64,000 nt of DNA, taken from contig NZ_NEJH01000001.1 in the NCBI RefSeq assembly GCF_002113025.1, positions 558,001 through 622,000 on the forward strand, read 5' to 3'. The notes beneath the pieces were generated by a model, which saw only the letters and a list, made by a program, of their open reading frames with translations, made no database searches and was not told where the DNA came from. Positions 52,322 through 62,413 of this stretch are shown piece by piece (position 1 is the stretch's first letter; the number at the start of each line of letters is the position of its first letter). The translations under genes and the position numbers were made by a program. Source of the stretch: Pseudomonas sp. B28(2017). Its GTDB lineage: Bacteria; Pseudomonadota; Gammaproteobacteria; Pseudomonadales; Pseudomonadaceae.

Positions 52322-52606
52322 TTATTGTCTTGAAGCAACAGGCGTCGACGGCGGCATGTTCCATTGGCCGTTGGTGACTTGCAGTTCTGGTTCGATGGAT
52401 TTGAAATGGGCGCCGTTGCCATCGGTAACGGCGCGCAGATTGCCAAGCGTTGTCACCACCCGATCCGAACGGGATGTCTTTGCGATGGCTTTTCGCAATG
52501 GCTGGAGGGTGACGGGAGTCGAACGAGTTATTACCTGTACCGGCCGAAACATCAGGCGCAACCGAAGTCGCCCGAAAATAGGTGTGCATCCTGTTCTGTT
52601 CAACAT
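52322..52606 (-). CDS. Possible small basic protein upstream of the MetA-type gene
   Basis: ATG at 52606 with a strong GGGGGAA ribosome site gives 94 residues, very basic in the first half (FGRLRLRLMFRPVQVITRST). The stop is 12 bases before the MetA-type start, so it could be the first gene of the operon or an upstream leader frame. The longer frame to 52699 lacks a start signal. No signal peptide, membrane segment or family was recognised. The opposite strand also has an open frame here, so coding is uncertain. Confidence 0.4.
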   Translation of the reverse strand: MLNRTGCTPIFGRLRLRLMFRPVQVITRSTPVTLQPLRKAIAKTSRSDRVVTTLGNLRAVTDGNGAHFKSIEPELQVTNGQWNMPPSTPVASRQ

Positions 52607-52789
52607 GATTCCCCCGGTTCCCTGGTGGCTCATTCTGGACGACTCGGCACTTGGCGACCGTTGCGGCGTAATCTCTTTCTTATCAAGCCTGTAGGGCATG
52701 TCTGATGACGCTAGCAGCTAACCAGCGTTTAGCCAGTCGAAGGGGGCATTCCCTTCAAAAGTCGGGAGGGGATTGCTGCTGTAATGAAG

Positions 52790-52826
52790 AAACCCGCCAT
52801 CTGCGCAAGCATGAACGGCGGGTTTT
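52790..52826 (-). terminator. Terminator after the YciI-like gene
   Basis: AAACCCGCC and GGCGGGTTT form a nine-base stem with a long loop containing TGCGCAAGCA, 34 bases past the YciI stop. T runs occur on either side, so it can act in both directions. Confidence 0.75.
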
Positions 52827-52859
52827 GCAGGGTTCAGATATTCGGCGTGGAATCGCTGA

Positions 52860-53285
52860 TCAGCATTTCTTCCCCAGGCCGAACGCACGCTCTTCCTGTT
52901 CACGTAGTTCCGGGGTGAGCTCGGCGCCAAAATCGTCCATTTCAAATACCTGGCGAATCTCGATCTCGGCTTCGGTACCCGGCATCGGGTTGGGGCAACG
53001 CTTGACCCATTCGATGGCTTCTTCCCTGGACTTCACCTGCCAGAGCCAGTAACCGGCGATCAGTTCCTTGGTTTCCGCGAAGGGGCCGTCGATGACAGTG
53101 CGTTTGTCGCCGCTGAAGCGCACACGGGCACCTTTGCTGCTGGGGTGAAGGCCTTCGCCGGCGAGGAGAACGCCGGCCTTGGCCAGTTCCTCGTTGTAGT
53201 TGCCCATGGCGGTCAGCAGTTCCTGGCTGGGCATTACGCCGGCTTCGGAGTCCTGGCTGGCTTTGATGATGATCATGAATCGCAT
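52860..53285 (-). CDS. YciI-like (YCII/DGPF domain) protein
   Basis: The 141-residue protein has a ferredoxin-like fold with the DGPF motif (VIDGPFAETKELIAGYWLW) and FMIIIKASQDSEAG at the start. DGPF-domain proteins are small cytoplasmic proteins often found with ECF sigma factors; none is nearby here. A GGAG ribosome site precedes the start. Enzyme activity, if any, is unknown. The SRPBCC gene is divergent across a 172-base gap that contains CCCCAAGGGG (53385-53394). Confidence 0.88.
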   Translation of the reverse strand: MRFMIIIKASQDSEAGVMPSQELLTAMGNYNEELAKAGVLLAGEGLHPSSKGARVRFSGDKRTVIDGPFAETKELIAGYWLWQVKSREEAIEWVKRCPNPMPGTEAEIEIRQVFEMDDFGAELTPELREQEERAFGLGKKC

Positions 53286-53457
53286 GGCTTTTCTCCATTG
53301 GGGGTAAGTGAGTTACTTGGTAGTCGAATGAACAGTGTCTGAATCGACAACCCTCTAACAAAAAACCGCAATAAATTTTGGATACCCCAAGGGGATGCAT
53401 GGGGCTTTGGTGTGATGGTAGCCTGCGGGGCCCTCGGTCAATGGATTGCCACTGCTC

Positions 53458-53901
53458 ATGCCTGTCCTGGAACTCACGACTCTCATCCCCAACCGCTCAC
53501 CAGGGCAAGTCCTCGATTTCTGCCTCGAAGGCGCGAATTTCCCGAAAATCTTCCCCGAACGCATCACACCGCTGGGCGATGTCGACCTGAATAACCTGCA
53601 CATAGAAGCTGGTCGACAGTTTCGTTTCAGGCACTGGATGTTCAATGTCGTTCCGTCGAACTGGACGGTGGTGATCCGTGAGGTCGGTGAGTGGCATTTC
53701 ATCGACGAAATGCTCAACGGGCCGATGCGCGCCTTTCGTCATGAACATAGGGTCGCGGCGGGAGAGGGCGGTACGCTATACACCGACCGGGTGACATATT
53801 CGGCGATTGGTGGCGCGCCAATGGAGTGGTTGCTGGTCAATGGCTACATGCGACGGATTTTCGAGGCGCGCCATCGCAATATGTTGCGGTTGCTCAAATA
53901 A
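53458..53901 (+). CDS. SRPBCC family protein
   Basis: ATG at 53458 (MPVLELTTLIPNRSPGQVLD) gives 147 residues; the frame upstream needs TTG. The pattern is that of the START/Bet v1-like hydrophobic-pocket family: an N-terminal strand, a helix (VLDFCLEGANFPKIFPERIT) and a long antiparallel sheet ending in a C-terminal helix (LVNGYMRRIFEARHRNMLRL). Such proteins bind lipids or hydrophobic ligands; the ligand is unknown. It is divergent from the YciI-like gene and upstream of tpx on the same strand, with an unrelated 156-base gap. Confidence 0.8.
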   Translation: MPVLELTTLIPNRSPGQVLDFCLEGANFPKIFPERITPLGDVDLNNLHIEAGRQFRFRHWMFNVVPSNWTVVIREVGEWHFIDEMLNGPMRAFRHEHRVAAGEGGTLYTDRVTYSAIGGAPMEWLLVNGYMRRIFEARHRNMLRLLK

Positions 53902-54057
53902 CACCGCTGTCCCTGTGATGTATGGGAGGGCACGTGTATCCAATTTTGTGTGCCGATACATGACAATTTATGTTTGACCATAGGTCGTCGGACAATTTCG
54001 TGGTTAACTTCGGCCTCGTCAAAACTCTCTACAACAACGTTCAGAAGGACTCCGTTC

Positions 54058-54558
54058 ATGGCTCAAGTCACTCTCAAAGGCAATCCGGTTCAAGTCAACG
54101 GCCAACTGCCACAAGCCGGTTCCAAGGCGCCAGCCTTTTCCCTGGTTGCCGGCAATCTGTCCGACGTCACCCTGAAGGACTTTGCCGGCAAACGCAAAGT
54201 GCTGAACATCTTCCCAAGCATCGACACCCCGACCTGCGCCACCTCCGTGCGCCAGTTCAACGCCAAGGCCGGCAGCGTCGCCAACACTGTGGTGTTGTGC
54301 ATCTCCGCTGACCTGCCGTTCGCCCAGGCGCGTTTCTGCGGCGCCGAAGGCCTGGAAAACGTACAGAACCTGTCGACCCTGCGCGGTGCCGAGTTCATCC
54401 AGAACTACGGCGTGGCCATCGCTGACGGTCCTCTCAAAGGCCTGACCGCCCGTGCTGTGGTGGTGCTGGACGAAAACGACAACGTGCTGCACAGCGAACT
54501 GGTTGGCGAAATCGCTGACGAGCCGAACTATGAAGCGGCACTTGCCGTTCTGAAGTAA
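54058..54558 (+). CDS. tpx: Thiol peroxidase Tpx
   Basis: The start at ATG 54058 (AAGGA upstream) gives 166 residues, the normal Tpx length; the open frame extends to 53950 but the extra part is not credible. The peroxidatic Cys60 ([14 protein letters not shown]) and the resolving Cys94 ([14 protein letters not shown]) are both present, as in atypical 2-Cys peroxiredoxins. It reduces hydrogen peroxide and alkyl peroxides with thioredoxin in the cytoplasm or periplasm. In P. aeruginosa tpx also lies near the mux operon, as it does here. Confidence 0.95.
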   Translation: MAQVTLKGNPVQVNGQLPQAGSKAPAFSLVAGNLSDVTLKDFAGKRKVLNIFPSIDTPTCATSVRQFNAKAGSVANTVVLCISADLPFAQARFCGAEGLENVQNLSTLRGAEFIQNYGVAIADGPLKGLTARAVVVLDENDNVLHSELVGEIADEPNYEAALAVLK

Positions 54559-54891
54559 GCAAGCACCTTTACAATTGTTAACACCCCCGCTGTTAAAAAT
54601 GCTGTTCAGTTAAAGACTTGTAGGAGCGAGCTTGCTCGCGATGGATTGAAGAGCGCCGCGTGTAGTCAGTAAACACGCGGCATCGTTAACGACCATCGTC
54701 GGAACGCCGCCCGGAGCAAGCTCGCTCCTACAGCAGCATTGCCCTCTGTCCAGGCCGTTTTCATTTGTGATTCAGTGTCTTGGATAAAACACCTGTTACG
54801 TAAGCCAAAGGTAAATTGCCGGTAAAGGCGCTTTGCTTAAAACCCGCCAGTGCTTATCGTTCAGTCTCATGTAAAAAAGCCCACGCGCCCA
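54559..54891. other. Intergenic region between tpx and muxA
   Basis: The 333-base gap holds a weak TTAACA/TGTTAA hairpin (54578-54596) after tpx and a REPIN (54619-54732), then about 160 bases that must hold the mux promoter. No operator was recognised. Confidence 0.65.
54619..54732. repeat. REPIN-type inverted REP pair
   Basis: TGTAGGAGCGAGCTTGCTCG at the left and GCAAGCTCGCTCCTACA at the right flank a GC-rich spacer with an internal CGCCGCGTGT/ACACGCGGC inverted repeat. Confidence 0.85.
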
Positions 54892-56208
54892 ATGGTTGGT
54901 CACTCAATGCAATCCTCCGCTTCCCGTAGTCCCCGTCGCTGGCTGTTCGGCCTGCTTGTCCTGTTGGTCATCGCCGCATTGTGCTGGAAGTTCTGGCCCG
55001 GCAGCGCTGCACCCAAGGAGGCAGCGGGGCAGAAAGCCGTCGCCGGGCATACGGGCCGATCGGGGGGGATGCGTCCGGGTTTCGGCGGGGCGTCAGGGCC
55101 GGTCCCGGTGCGAGTGGCTCCGGCAGTCACCGGTGACTTCCCGCTGTATTTCAAGGCGCTGGGCACGGTTACGGCGCTCAACACCATCAATGTCCGCAGC
55201 CGCGTCGGCGGTGAGCTGGTCAAGATCTATTTCGAAGAAGGGCAGATGGTCAAGACGGGCGACCTGCTGGCCGAAATCGACCCGCGCCCTTACCAGAACG
55301 CCTTGCTTCAGGCTGAAGGCACCTTGCTGCAGAATCAGGCGCAGCTGAAAAACGCCCAGGTCGACGTCGAGCGCTATCGCGGCCTGTACCGTGAAGACAG
55401 CATCGCCAAACAGACCCTGGATACCGCCGAAGCGCTGGTCGGTCAGTTCCAGGGTACGGTCAAGACCAATCAGGCCGCGGTCAACGATGCCAGGCTCAAC
55501 CTCGAATTCACCAAAATCCGCGCACCGATCACCGGTCGCGTCGGCCTGCGTCAACTGGACGTCGGCAACCTGGTCGCCGCCAACGACACCACGGCATTGG
55601 CGATCATCACCCAAACCCAGCCGATCAGCGTGGCTTTCACCCTCCCGGAAAACAGCCTCGATACCGTGCTCGCCCGTTATCGCAGCGGGGCCAGATTGCC
55701 GGCTGAAGCATGGGATCGCGGTGATACCAAATTGCAGGCCACTGGCGTGTTGCAGAGCCTGGACAACCAGATCGACGTCACCACTGGCACCCTGAAATTC
55801 AAGGCCCGCTACGAGAACCGCGATCAGTCGCTGTTCCCCAACCAGTTCGTCAATGTGCGCCTGTTGGCCGACACCCTCAAAGGCGTAGTGCTCGCGCCTT
55901 CCGCCGCGATCCAGTTCGGCACCAACGGCACGTTCGTCTATGCCCTGGACGGTGACAAGAAGGTCAAGATCCGTCAGTTGAAAGTCGGAGCCAGCGATGG
56001 CCTGAACACCGTGGTCACCGAAGGCCTGTCGGCGGGTGACCGGGTTGTTCTGGAAGGTACCGACCGACTGAAGGACGGCAGTGACGTGGAGGTGGTCAAC
56101 GACAGCCAGGATGTGCCGGCCACGCCAACCCAACACCTGCAAGGCAAGTCGGCAGCCGACGCGGCAAAGCCGGCGACCACTGACAAGGCGAAAAAGGGCG
56201 GCGCATGA
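54892..56208 (+). CDS. muxA: RND efflux periplasmic adaptor MuxA (MdtA-like)
   Basis: The ATG at 54892 gives 438 residues; 54907 is an alternative and neither has a strong ribosome site. An N-terminal membrane anchor ([20 protein letters not shown]) is followed by lipoyl, helical-hairpin and beta-barrel domains of the adaptor family ([15 protein letters not shown] region; [20 protein letters not shown]). It links the inner-membrane RND pumps to the outer-membrane channel. It is the first gene of a four-gene operon with overlaps throughout, matching P. aeruginosa muxABC-opmB in order. Confidence 0.9.
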   Translation: MVGHSMQSSASRSPRRWLFGLLVLLVIAALCWKFWPGSAAPKEAAGQKAVAGHTGRSGGMRPGFGGASGPVPVRVAPAVTGDFPLYFKALGTVTALNTINVRSRVGGELVKIYFEEGQMVKTGDLLAEIDPRPYQNALLQAEGTLLQNQAQLKNAQVDVERYRGLYREDSIAKQTLDTAEALVGQFQGTVKTNQAAVNDARLNLEFTKIRAPITGRVGLRQLDVGNLVAANDTTALAIITQTQPISVAFTLPENSLDTVLARYRSGARLPAEAWDRGDTKLQATGVLQSLDNQIDVTTGTLKFKARYENRDQSLFPNQFVNVRLLADTLKGVVLAPSAAIQFGTNGTFVYALDGDKKVKIRQLKVGASDGLNTVVTEGLSAGDRVVLEGTDRLKDGSDVEVVNDSQDVPATPTQHLQGKSAADAAKPATTDKAKKGGA

Positions 56209-59200
56209 ATCTCTCGCGGCTGTTCATCCTTCGCCCGGTAGCCACCACGCTGAGCATGCTGGCCATTATTCTGGCCGGTGTCATCGCTTATCGGTTGCTG
56301 CCGGTTTCGGCGCTGCCTCAGGTAGATTACCCGACCATTCGCGTCATGACCCTGTATCCCGGCGCCAGTCCAGATGTCATGACCAGCGCGGTAACCGCAC
56401 CACTTGAACGGCAGTTCGGGCAGATGCCCGGGCTGACGCAAATGGCCTCGACCAGTTCGGGCGGTGCCTCGGTGCTGACCCTGCGTTTCAGCCTCGACAT
56501 CAACATGGACGTCGCCGAGCAACAGGTGCAGGCCGCGATCAACGCTGCGACCAACCTGTTGCCCAAGGACTTGCCGGCACCGCCTGTGTACAACAAGGTC
56601 AACCCGGCAGATACACCGGTGCTGACGCTGGCCATCACCTCCAAAACCATGTTGCTGCCCAAACTCAACGATCTGGTCGATACGCGCATGGCGCAGAAAA
56701 TCGCCCAGATCAGCGGTGTCGGCATGGTCAGCATTGCCGGCGGCCAGCGCCAGGCCGTGCGGATCAAGGTCAACCCCGAGGCCCTGGCGGCCAACGGCTT
56801 GAACCTGTCGGATGTGCGCACGCTGATCGGCGCTTCCAACGTCAACCAGCCCAAGGGTAACTTCGACGGCCCGACCCGGGTCTCGATGCTCGATGCCAAC
56901 GATCAACTGACGTCGCCCAAGGACTACGCCAACCTGATTCTGGCCTACGCCAACGGCGCGCCTTTGCGGCTCAAGGACGTGGCGGAAATCGTCGACGGCG
57001 CCGAGAACGAGCGACTCGCTGCGTGGGCCAACGAGAACCAGGCGGTACTGCTGAACATCCAGCGCCAGCCCGGCGCCAACGTGATCGAGGTGGTGGACCG
57101 GATCAAGGCCCTGTTGCCGAGCATCACCGATAACCTGCCGGCCGGCCTCGACGTGGTGGTGCTGACCGACCGTACCCAGACGATCCGCGCCTCGGTCAAG
57201 GACGTACAGCACGAATTGCTGATCGCCATTGCCCTGGTGGTCATGGTCACCTTCCTGTTTCTGCGTCGCGCCAGCGCCACGATCATTCCGTCGGTGGCTG
57301 TGCCGTTGTCGCTGATCGGTACCTTCGGCGTGATGTACCTGGCAGGGTTCTCGGTCAATAACCTGACCCTGATGGCCCTGACCATCGCCACCGGTTTCGT
57401 GGTGGACGATGCGATCGTCATGCTGGAGAACATTGCGCGTTTTATCGAGGAGGGCGACAGCCCGCTGAACGCAGCGCTCAAAGGCGCCAAACAGATCGGG
57501 TTCACCCTGATCTCCCTGACGTTGTCGCTGATCGCCGTGCTGATCCCGCTGCTGTTCATGGCGGATGTGGTCGGGCGGTTGTTCCGCGAGTTCGCCATCA
57601 CCCTGGCGGTGGCGATCCTGATTTCCCTGGTCGTTTCCCTGACCCTGACGCCGATGATGTGCGCACGGTTGCTCAAGCGTGAACCCAAGGAAGCCGAGCA
57701 GGGCCGTTTCTACCGCGCCAGCGGAGCGTTCATCGACTGGATGATCGCCGCCTACGGGCGCAAGTTGCAGTGGGTGCTCAAGCACCAGCCGTTGACCTTG
57801 ATGGTGGCCGTTGGCACTTTGGCGCTGACGGTATTCCTGTACATGGTGGTGCCCAAGGGCTTCTTCCCGGTGCAGGACACCGGCGTTATCCAGGGCATTT
57901 CCGAGGCCCCGCAGTCGATTTCCTTCGCGGCCATGAGCGAGCGCCAGCAGGAACTGGCCAAGGTCATTCTGGCCGACCCGGCCGTCGAGAGCCTGTCCTC
58001 CTACATTGGCGTGGATGGTGACAACTCGACCCTCAACAGCGGTCGGTTGCTGATCAACCTCAAGTCGCACCACGACCGTGACCTGAGCGCAACGCAAGTG
58101 ATTGCCCGCCTGCAACCGGAGCTGGACAAACTGGTGGGCATCCGCCTCTTCATGCAGCCGGTGCAGGACCTGACCATTGAAGACCGGGTCAGCCGCACGC
58201 AGTACCAGTTCAGCATGTCGTCGCCGGATTCGGAGTTGCTGAGCCTGTGGAGCGGGCGTCTGGTCGAAGCTTTGGCTGACCGCCCCGAACTGACCGACGT
58301 AGCCAGCGATTTGCAGGACAAGGGCTTGCAGGTCTATCTGGTGATCGACCGCGATGCGGCGTCGCGGGTCGGGGTGTCGGTGTCGAACATCACCGATGCG
58401 CTGTACGACGCCTTCGGCCAGCGGCAGATATCCACCATCTACACCCAGGCAAGCCAATATCGCGTGGTGCTGCAATCGCAGTCCGGCGAGAAGATCGGCC
58501 CGCAGGCGCTGGATCAGATTCACGTCAAGACCACCGATGGCGGCCAGGTGCGGTTGTCCAGCCTGGCGCATATCGAAGAGCGCCAGGCGCAACTGGCGAT
58601 CACCCACATCGGCCAGTTCCCGGCGGTGATGATGTCGTTCAACCTGGCACCCGGCGTGGCGCTGGGGCATGCGGTGCAGATCATCGAGCAGGTGCAGAAG
58701 GAGATCGGCATGCCGATTGGCGTGCAGACCCAGTTTCAGGGCGCGGCGCAGGCGTTCCAGGCTTCGTTGTCGAGCACGCTGTTGCTGATTCTGGCGGCGG
58801 TGGTGACCATGTACATCGTGCTGGGGGTGCTCTACGAGAGCTACATCCACCCGATCACCATTCTTTCGACCTTGCCTTCGGCAGCGGTGGGCGCCTTGCT
58901 GGCGTTGATCCTGAGTGGCAATGACCTGGGGATGATCGCGATCATCGGCATCATTCTGCTGATCGGCATCGTGAAGAAGAACGCGATCATGATGATCGAC
59001 TTCGCCCTTGACGCCGAGCGCAATCAGGGCATGGACCCGCAAACGGCGATCTATCAGGCGGCTTTGCTGCGTTTTCGGCCGATCCTGATGACCACCCTGG
59101 CGGCCTTGTTCGGTGCCGTGCCATTGATGCTGGCCACCGGATCCGGCGCGGAACTGCGCCAGCCGCTGGGTCTGGTGATGGTCGGCGGCCTGTTGCTGAG

Positions 59201-59309
59201 CCAGATTCTGACGCTGTTCACCACGCCTGTGATCTACCTGTATTTCGACCGTCTCGGTCGACGCTGGGGCCGCAAGCCTGAGTCCGTGGAAGCGGTAGAG
59301 CAGCCATGA
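56205..59309 (+). CDS. muxB: RND efflux transporter MuxB (MdtB-like)
   Basis: This 1034-residue protein has the RND layout of 12 transmembrane helices and two large periplasmic loops. The proton relay in helix 4 is seen at about residue 399 ([14 protein letters not shown]). The N-terminus [20 protein letters not shown] and the motif [10 protein letters not shown] near residue 880 are standard. MuxB and MuxC act together as a heteromeric pump with MuxA and OpmB, exporting aztreonam, macrolides, novobiocin and tetracycline in P. aeruginosa. It overlaps both neighbours by ATGA. Confidence 0.93.
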   Translation: MNLSRLFILRPVATTLSMLAIILAGVIAYRLLPVSALPQVDYPTIRVMTLYPGASPDVMTSAVTAPLERQFGQMPGLTQMASTSSGGASVLTLRFSLDINMDVAEQQVQAAINAATNLLPKDLPAPPVYNKVNPADTPVLTLAITSKTMLLPKLNDLVDTRMAQKIAQISGVGMVSIAGGQRQAVRIKVNPEALAANGLNLSDVRTLIGASNVNQPKGNFDGPTRVSMLDANDQLTSPKDYANLILAYANGAPLRLKDVAEIVDGAENERLAAWANENQAVLLNIQRQPGANVIEVVDRIKALLPSITDNLPAGLDVVVLTDRTQTIRASVKDVQHELLIAIALVVMVTFLFLRRASATIIPSVAVPLSLIGTFGVMYLAGFSVNNLTLMALTIATGFVVDDAIVMLENIARFIEEGDSPLNAALKGAKQIGFTLISLTLSLIAVLIPLLFMADVVGRLFREFAITLAVAILISLVVSLTLTPMMCARLLKREPKEAEQGRFYRASGAFIDWMIAAYGRKLQWVLKHQPLTLMVAVGTLALTVFLYMVVPKGFFPVQDTGVIQGISEAPQSISFAAMSERQQELAKVILADPAVESLSSYIGVDGDNSTLNSGRLLINLKSHHDRDLSATQVIARLQPELDKLVGIRLFMQPVQDLTIEDRVSRTQYQFSMSSPDSELLSLWSGRLVEALADRPELTDVASDLQDKGLQVYLVIDRDAASRVGVSVSNITDALYDAFGQRQISTIYTQASQYRVVLQSQSGEKIGPQALDQIHVKTTDGGQVRLSSLAHIEERQAQLAITHIGQFPAVMMSFNLAPGVALGHAVQIIEQVQKEIGMPIGVQTQFQGAAQAFQASLSSTLLLILAAVVTMYIVLGVLYESYIHPITILSTLPSAAVGALLALILSGNDLGMIAIIGIILLIGIVKKNAIMMIDFALDAERNQGMDPQTAIYQAALLRFRPILMTTLAALFGAVPLMLATGSGAELRQPLGLVMVGGLLLSQILTLFTTPVIYLYFDRLGRRWGRKPESVEAVEQP

Positions 59310-62300
59310 ACCTTTCGGGACCTTTCATTAAACGCCCGGTCGCGACCATGCTGCTGAGCCTGGCAATCATGTTGCTGGGCGGCGTGAGTTTCGGTTTGCT
59401 GCCCGTATCGCCGCTGCCGCAAATGGACTTTCCGGTGATCGTGGTCCAGGCCAGTCTGCCCGGGGCCAGCCCCGAGGTGATGGCGTCGACGGTGGCCACG
59501 CCGCTGGAACGCTCTTTCGGCGCCATTGCCGGGGTCAACACCATGAGCAGCCGGTCCAGCCAGGGATCGACCCGGGTGATCCTGCAATTCGACCTGGACC
59601 GTGACATCAACGGTGCGGCGCGGGAAGTGCAGGCGGCCATCAACGCTTCGCGCAACCTGCTGCCGAGCGGGATGCGCAGCATGCCGACCTACAAGAAGGT
59701 CAACCCGTCCCAGGCGCCAATCATGGTGCTGTCGCTGACGTCGGACGTGCTGGAAAAAGGCCAGCTCTATGACCTGGCCTCGACGATTCTGTCCCAGAGC
59801 CTGTCCCAGGTGCAGGGCGTCGGCGAGGTGCAGATCGGCGGCAGTTCTCTGCCGGCGGTACGTATCGAACTTGAACCTCAGTCGCTGAACCAGTACGGCG
59901 TGGCGCTGGACGATGTGCGCAACACCATCGCCAATGCCAACGTGCGCCGGCCCAAGGGCTCGGTGGAAGACGATCAACGGCTGTGGCAGGTCCAGGCCAA
60001 CGACCAGTTGGAAAAAGCCAAGGACTATGAGTCGCTGATCATCCACTACAACGGCGGCGCGGCTCTGCGCCTGAAGGATGTGGCGAAGGTCAGCGATGGC
60101 GTCGAGGACCGCTACAACAGCGGTTTCTTCAACGACGACGCGGCGGTGCTGCTGGTGATCAACCGGCAGGCCGGCGCCAACATCATCGAGACGGTCAACG
60201 AGATAAAGGCGCAGCTGCCGGCGTTGCAGGCGGTGTTGCCGGCCAGCGTCAAGCTGAACCTGGCCATGGACCGCTCGCCCGTCATCAAGGCGACACTGCA
60301 CGAGGCGGAAATGACCCTGCTGATCGCCGTGGCGCTGGTGATTCTGGTGGTGTTCCTGTTCCTCGGTAACTTCCGTGCCTCGTTGATCCCGACCCTGGCT
60401 GTGCCGGTGTCGCTGGTCGGCACCTTTGCCGTGATGTACCTCTACGGCTTTTCGTTGAACAACCTGTCGCTGATGGCGCTGATTCTGGCCACCGGGCTGG
60501 TGGTGGACGATGCCATCGTGGTGCTGGAGAACATCTCCCGGCATATCGACAAAGGCGTACGGCCGATGAGGGCCGCGTACCTCGGTGCCCAGGAAGTCGG
60601 TTTTACCTTGTTGTCGATGAACGTATCGCTGGTGGCGGTGTTCCTGTCGATCCTGTTCATGGGCGGGATCATTGAAAACCTGTTCCGTGAATTCTCCATC
60701 ACCCTGGCGGCGGCCATCGTGGTCTCGCTGCTGGTCTCCCTGACCCTGACCCCGATGCTCTGCGCACGCTGGCTCAAGCCGCATACGCCCGGGCAGGAGA
60801 ACCGCCTGCAACGCTGGAGCCAGCGGACCAACGACTGGATGGTCGGCAAATACGCCACCAGCCTCGACTGGGTGTTGCGCCACAAACGTCTGACCTTGCT
60901 CAGTCTTTTTGTGACAATCAGCGTTAATATTGCGCTGTATGTGATTGTTCCTAAAACGTTTTTACCGCAACAAGATACCGGCCAGTTGATCGGTTTCGTG
61001 CGCGGCGACGACGGCCTGTCGTTCAGTGTGATGCAGCCGAAGATGGAGATTTTCCGCCGGGCCGTGTTGAAGGATGAGGCGGTAGAAAGCGTCGCCGGGT
61101 TCATCGGCGGCACCAACGGCACCAACAACGCCTTCATGCTGGTGCGCCTGAAGCCGATCAAGGAACGCAACATTTCCGCGCAGAAAGTCATCGAGCGCCT
61201 GCGCAAGGAAATGCCCAAGGTGCCTGGCGCACAGCTGATGCTCATGGCGGACCAGGACCTGCAATTCGGTGGCGGCCGTGAGCAGACCACCTCGCAATAC
61301 TCGTACATCCTGCAAAGCGGGGACCTCGGGGCGTTGCGCGAGTGGTATCCGAAAGTCGTCACCGCGCTCAGGGCCTTGCCGGAGCTGACGGCGATCGATG
61401 CACGGGAAGGCCGGGGCGCCCGGCAGGTGACCCTGATCGTCGACCGTGATCAGGCCAAGCGCCTGGGTGTCGACATGGACATGGTCACGGCGGTGCTGAA
61501 CAACGCCTACAGCCAGCGGCAGATTTCAACCATCTACGACAGCCTCAACCAGTATCAGGTGGTGATGGAGGTCAACCCGAAGTACGCCCAGGACCCGATC
61601 ACCCTCAAGCAGGTCCAGGTGATCACCGCTGATGGCGCGCGGATCCCGCTGTCGACCATCGCGCATTACGAAAACAGCCTGGAAGACGACCGGGTCAGCC
61701 ACGAAGGCCAGTTCGCGTCGGAAAGCATTGCCTTCGACATGGCCGAAGGCGTGACGGTGGAGCAGGGCACCGCCGCCATCGAGCGGGCGATTGCCAAGGT
61801 CGGCCTGCCGGAAGACGTGATCGTGAAAATGGCCGGCACCGCCGATGCCTTTGCCGCCACGCAGAAAAGCCAGCCGTTCATGATTCTCGGCGCGCTGGTG
61901 GCGGTGTATCTGGTGTTGGGGGTGCTGTACGAAAGCTACATTCATCCGCTGACCATCCTGTCCACCCTGCCGTCGGCCGGGGTCGGCGCGTTGCTGTCGA
62001 TCTATGCGCTGGGCGGCGAGTTCAGCCTGATTTCCTTGCTGGGGCTGTTTCTGTTGATCGGCGTGGTGAAGAAAAACGCCATTCTGATGATCGACCTGGC
62101 GTTGCAACTGGAGCGTCAGCAGGGCATGGCACCGCTGGCGTCGATTCGCAACGCCTGTCTGCAACGTTTGCGACCTATCCTGATGACCACCCTGGCAGCG
62201 ATCCTCGGTGCCTTGCCGTTGTTGCTGAGTCGCGCCGAAGGGGCAGAAATGCGCCAGCCGCTGGGCCTGACCATCATCGGCGGGCTGATCTTCAGCCAGG

Positions 62301-62413
62301 TGCTGACGCTTTACACCACCCCGGTGGTTTACCTCTACCTCGACAAACTGCGCCATCGCTTCAATAAATGGCGTGGGGTGCGTACCGATGCTGCTCTGGA
62401 AACTCCGCTATGA
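59306..62413 (+). CDS. muxC: RND efflux transporter MuxC (MdtC-like)
   Basis: The protein has 1035 residues and the same RND architecture as MuxB, with [20 protein letters not shown] at the start, the [12 protein letters not shown] proton relay near residue 399 and [18 protein letters not shown] near residue 870. The two pumps are different proteins of the same length, as in the MdtBC pair of E. coli, and form a mixed trimer. It overlaps muxB and opmB by ATGA. Confidence 0.93.
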   Translation: MNLSGPFIKRPVATMLLSLAIMLLGGVSFGLLPVSPLPQMDFPVIVVQASLPGASPEVMASTVATPLERSFGAIAGVNTMSSRSSQGSTRVILQFDLDRDINGAAREVQAAINASRNLLPSGMRSMPTYKKVNPSQAPIMVLSLTSDVLEKGQLYDLASTILSQSLSQVQGVGEVQIGGSSLPAVRIELEPQSLNQYGVALDDVRNTIANANVRRPKGSVEDDQRLWQVQANDQLEKAKDYESLIIHYNGGAALRLKDVAKVSDGVEDRYNSGFFNDDAAVLLVINRQAGANIIETVNEIKAQLPALQAVLPASVKLNLAMDRSPVIKATLHEAEMTLLIAVALVILVVFLFLGNFRASLIPTLAVPVSLVGTFAVMYLYGFSLNNLSLMALILATGLVVDDAIVVLENISRHIDKGVRPMRAAYLGAQEVGFTLLSMNVSLVAVFLSILFMGGIIENLFREFSITLAAAIVVSLLVSLTLTPMLCARWLKPHTPGQENRLQRWSQRTNDWMVGKYATSLDWVLRHKRLTLLSLFVTISVNIALYVIVPKTFLPQQDTGQLIGFVRGDDGLSFSVMQPKMEIFRRAVLKDEAVESVAGFIGGTNGTNNAFMLVRLKPIKERNISAQKVIERLRKEMPKVPGAQLMLMADQDLQFGGGREQTTSQYSYILQSGDLGALREWYPKVVTALRALPELTAIDAREGRGARQVTLIVDRDQAKRLGVDMDMVTAVLNNAYSQRQISTIYDSLNQYQVVMEVNPKYAQDPITLKQVQVITADGARIPLSTIAHYENSLEDDRVSHEGQFASESIAFDMAEGVTVEQGTAAIERAIAKVGLPEDVIVKMAGTADAFAATQKSQPFMILGALVAVYLVLGVLYESYIHPLTILSTLPSAGVGALLSIYALGGEFSLISLLGLFLLIGVVKKNAILMIDLALQLERQQGMAPLASIRNACLQRLRPILMTTLAAILGALPLLLSRAEGAEMRQPLGLTIIGGLIFSQVLTLYTTPVVYLYLDKLRHRFNKWRGVRTDAALETPL

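Noticed and set aside
37074..52606. Calling the block a genomic island
   Set aside because: No integrase, tRNA end, direct repeats or clear composition change was seen, so transfer is possible but unsupported.
52308..52694. Plus-strand frame overlapping the small basic frame
   Set aside because: It starts within the complement of the MetA start region, with no ribosome site and no domain.
55974..59042. A 1022-codon minus-strand frame opposite muxA/muxB
   Set aside because: The composition is His/Gln/Arg/Asp-rich without fold features, and it mirrors real RND genes on the other strand.
59234..60883. A 549-codon minus-strand frame opposite muxC
   Set aside because: Shadow frame with the same His/Gln/Arg bias; muxC is clearly the real gene.
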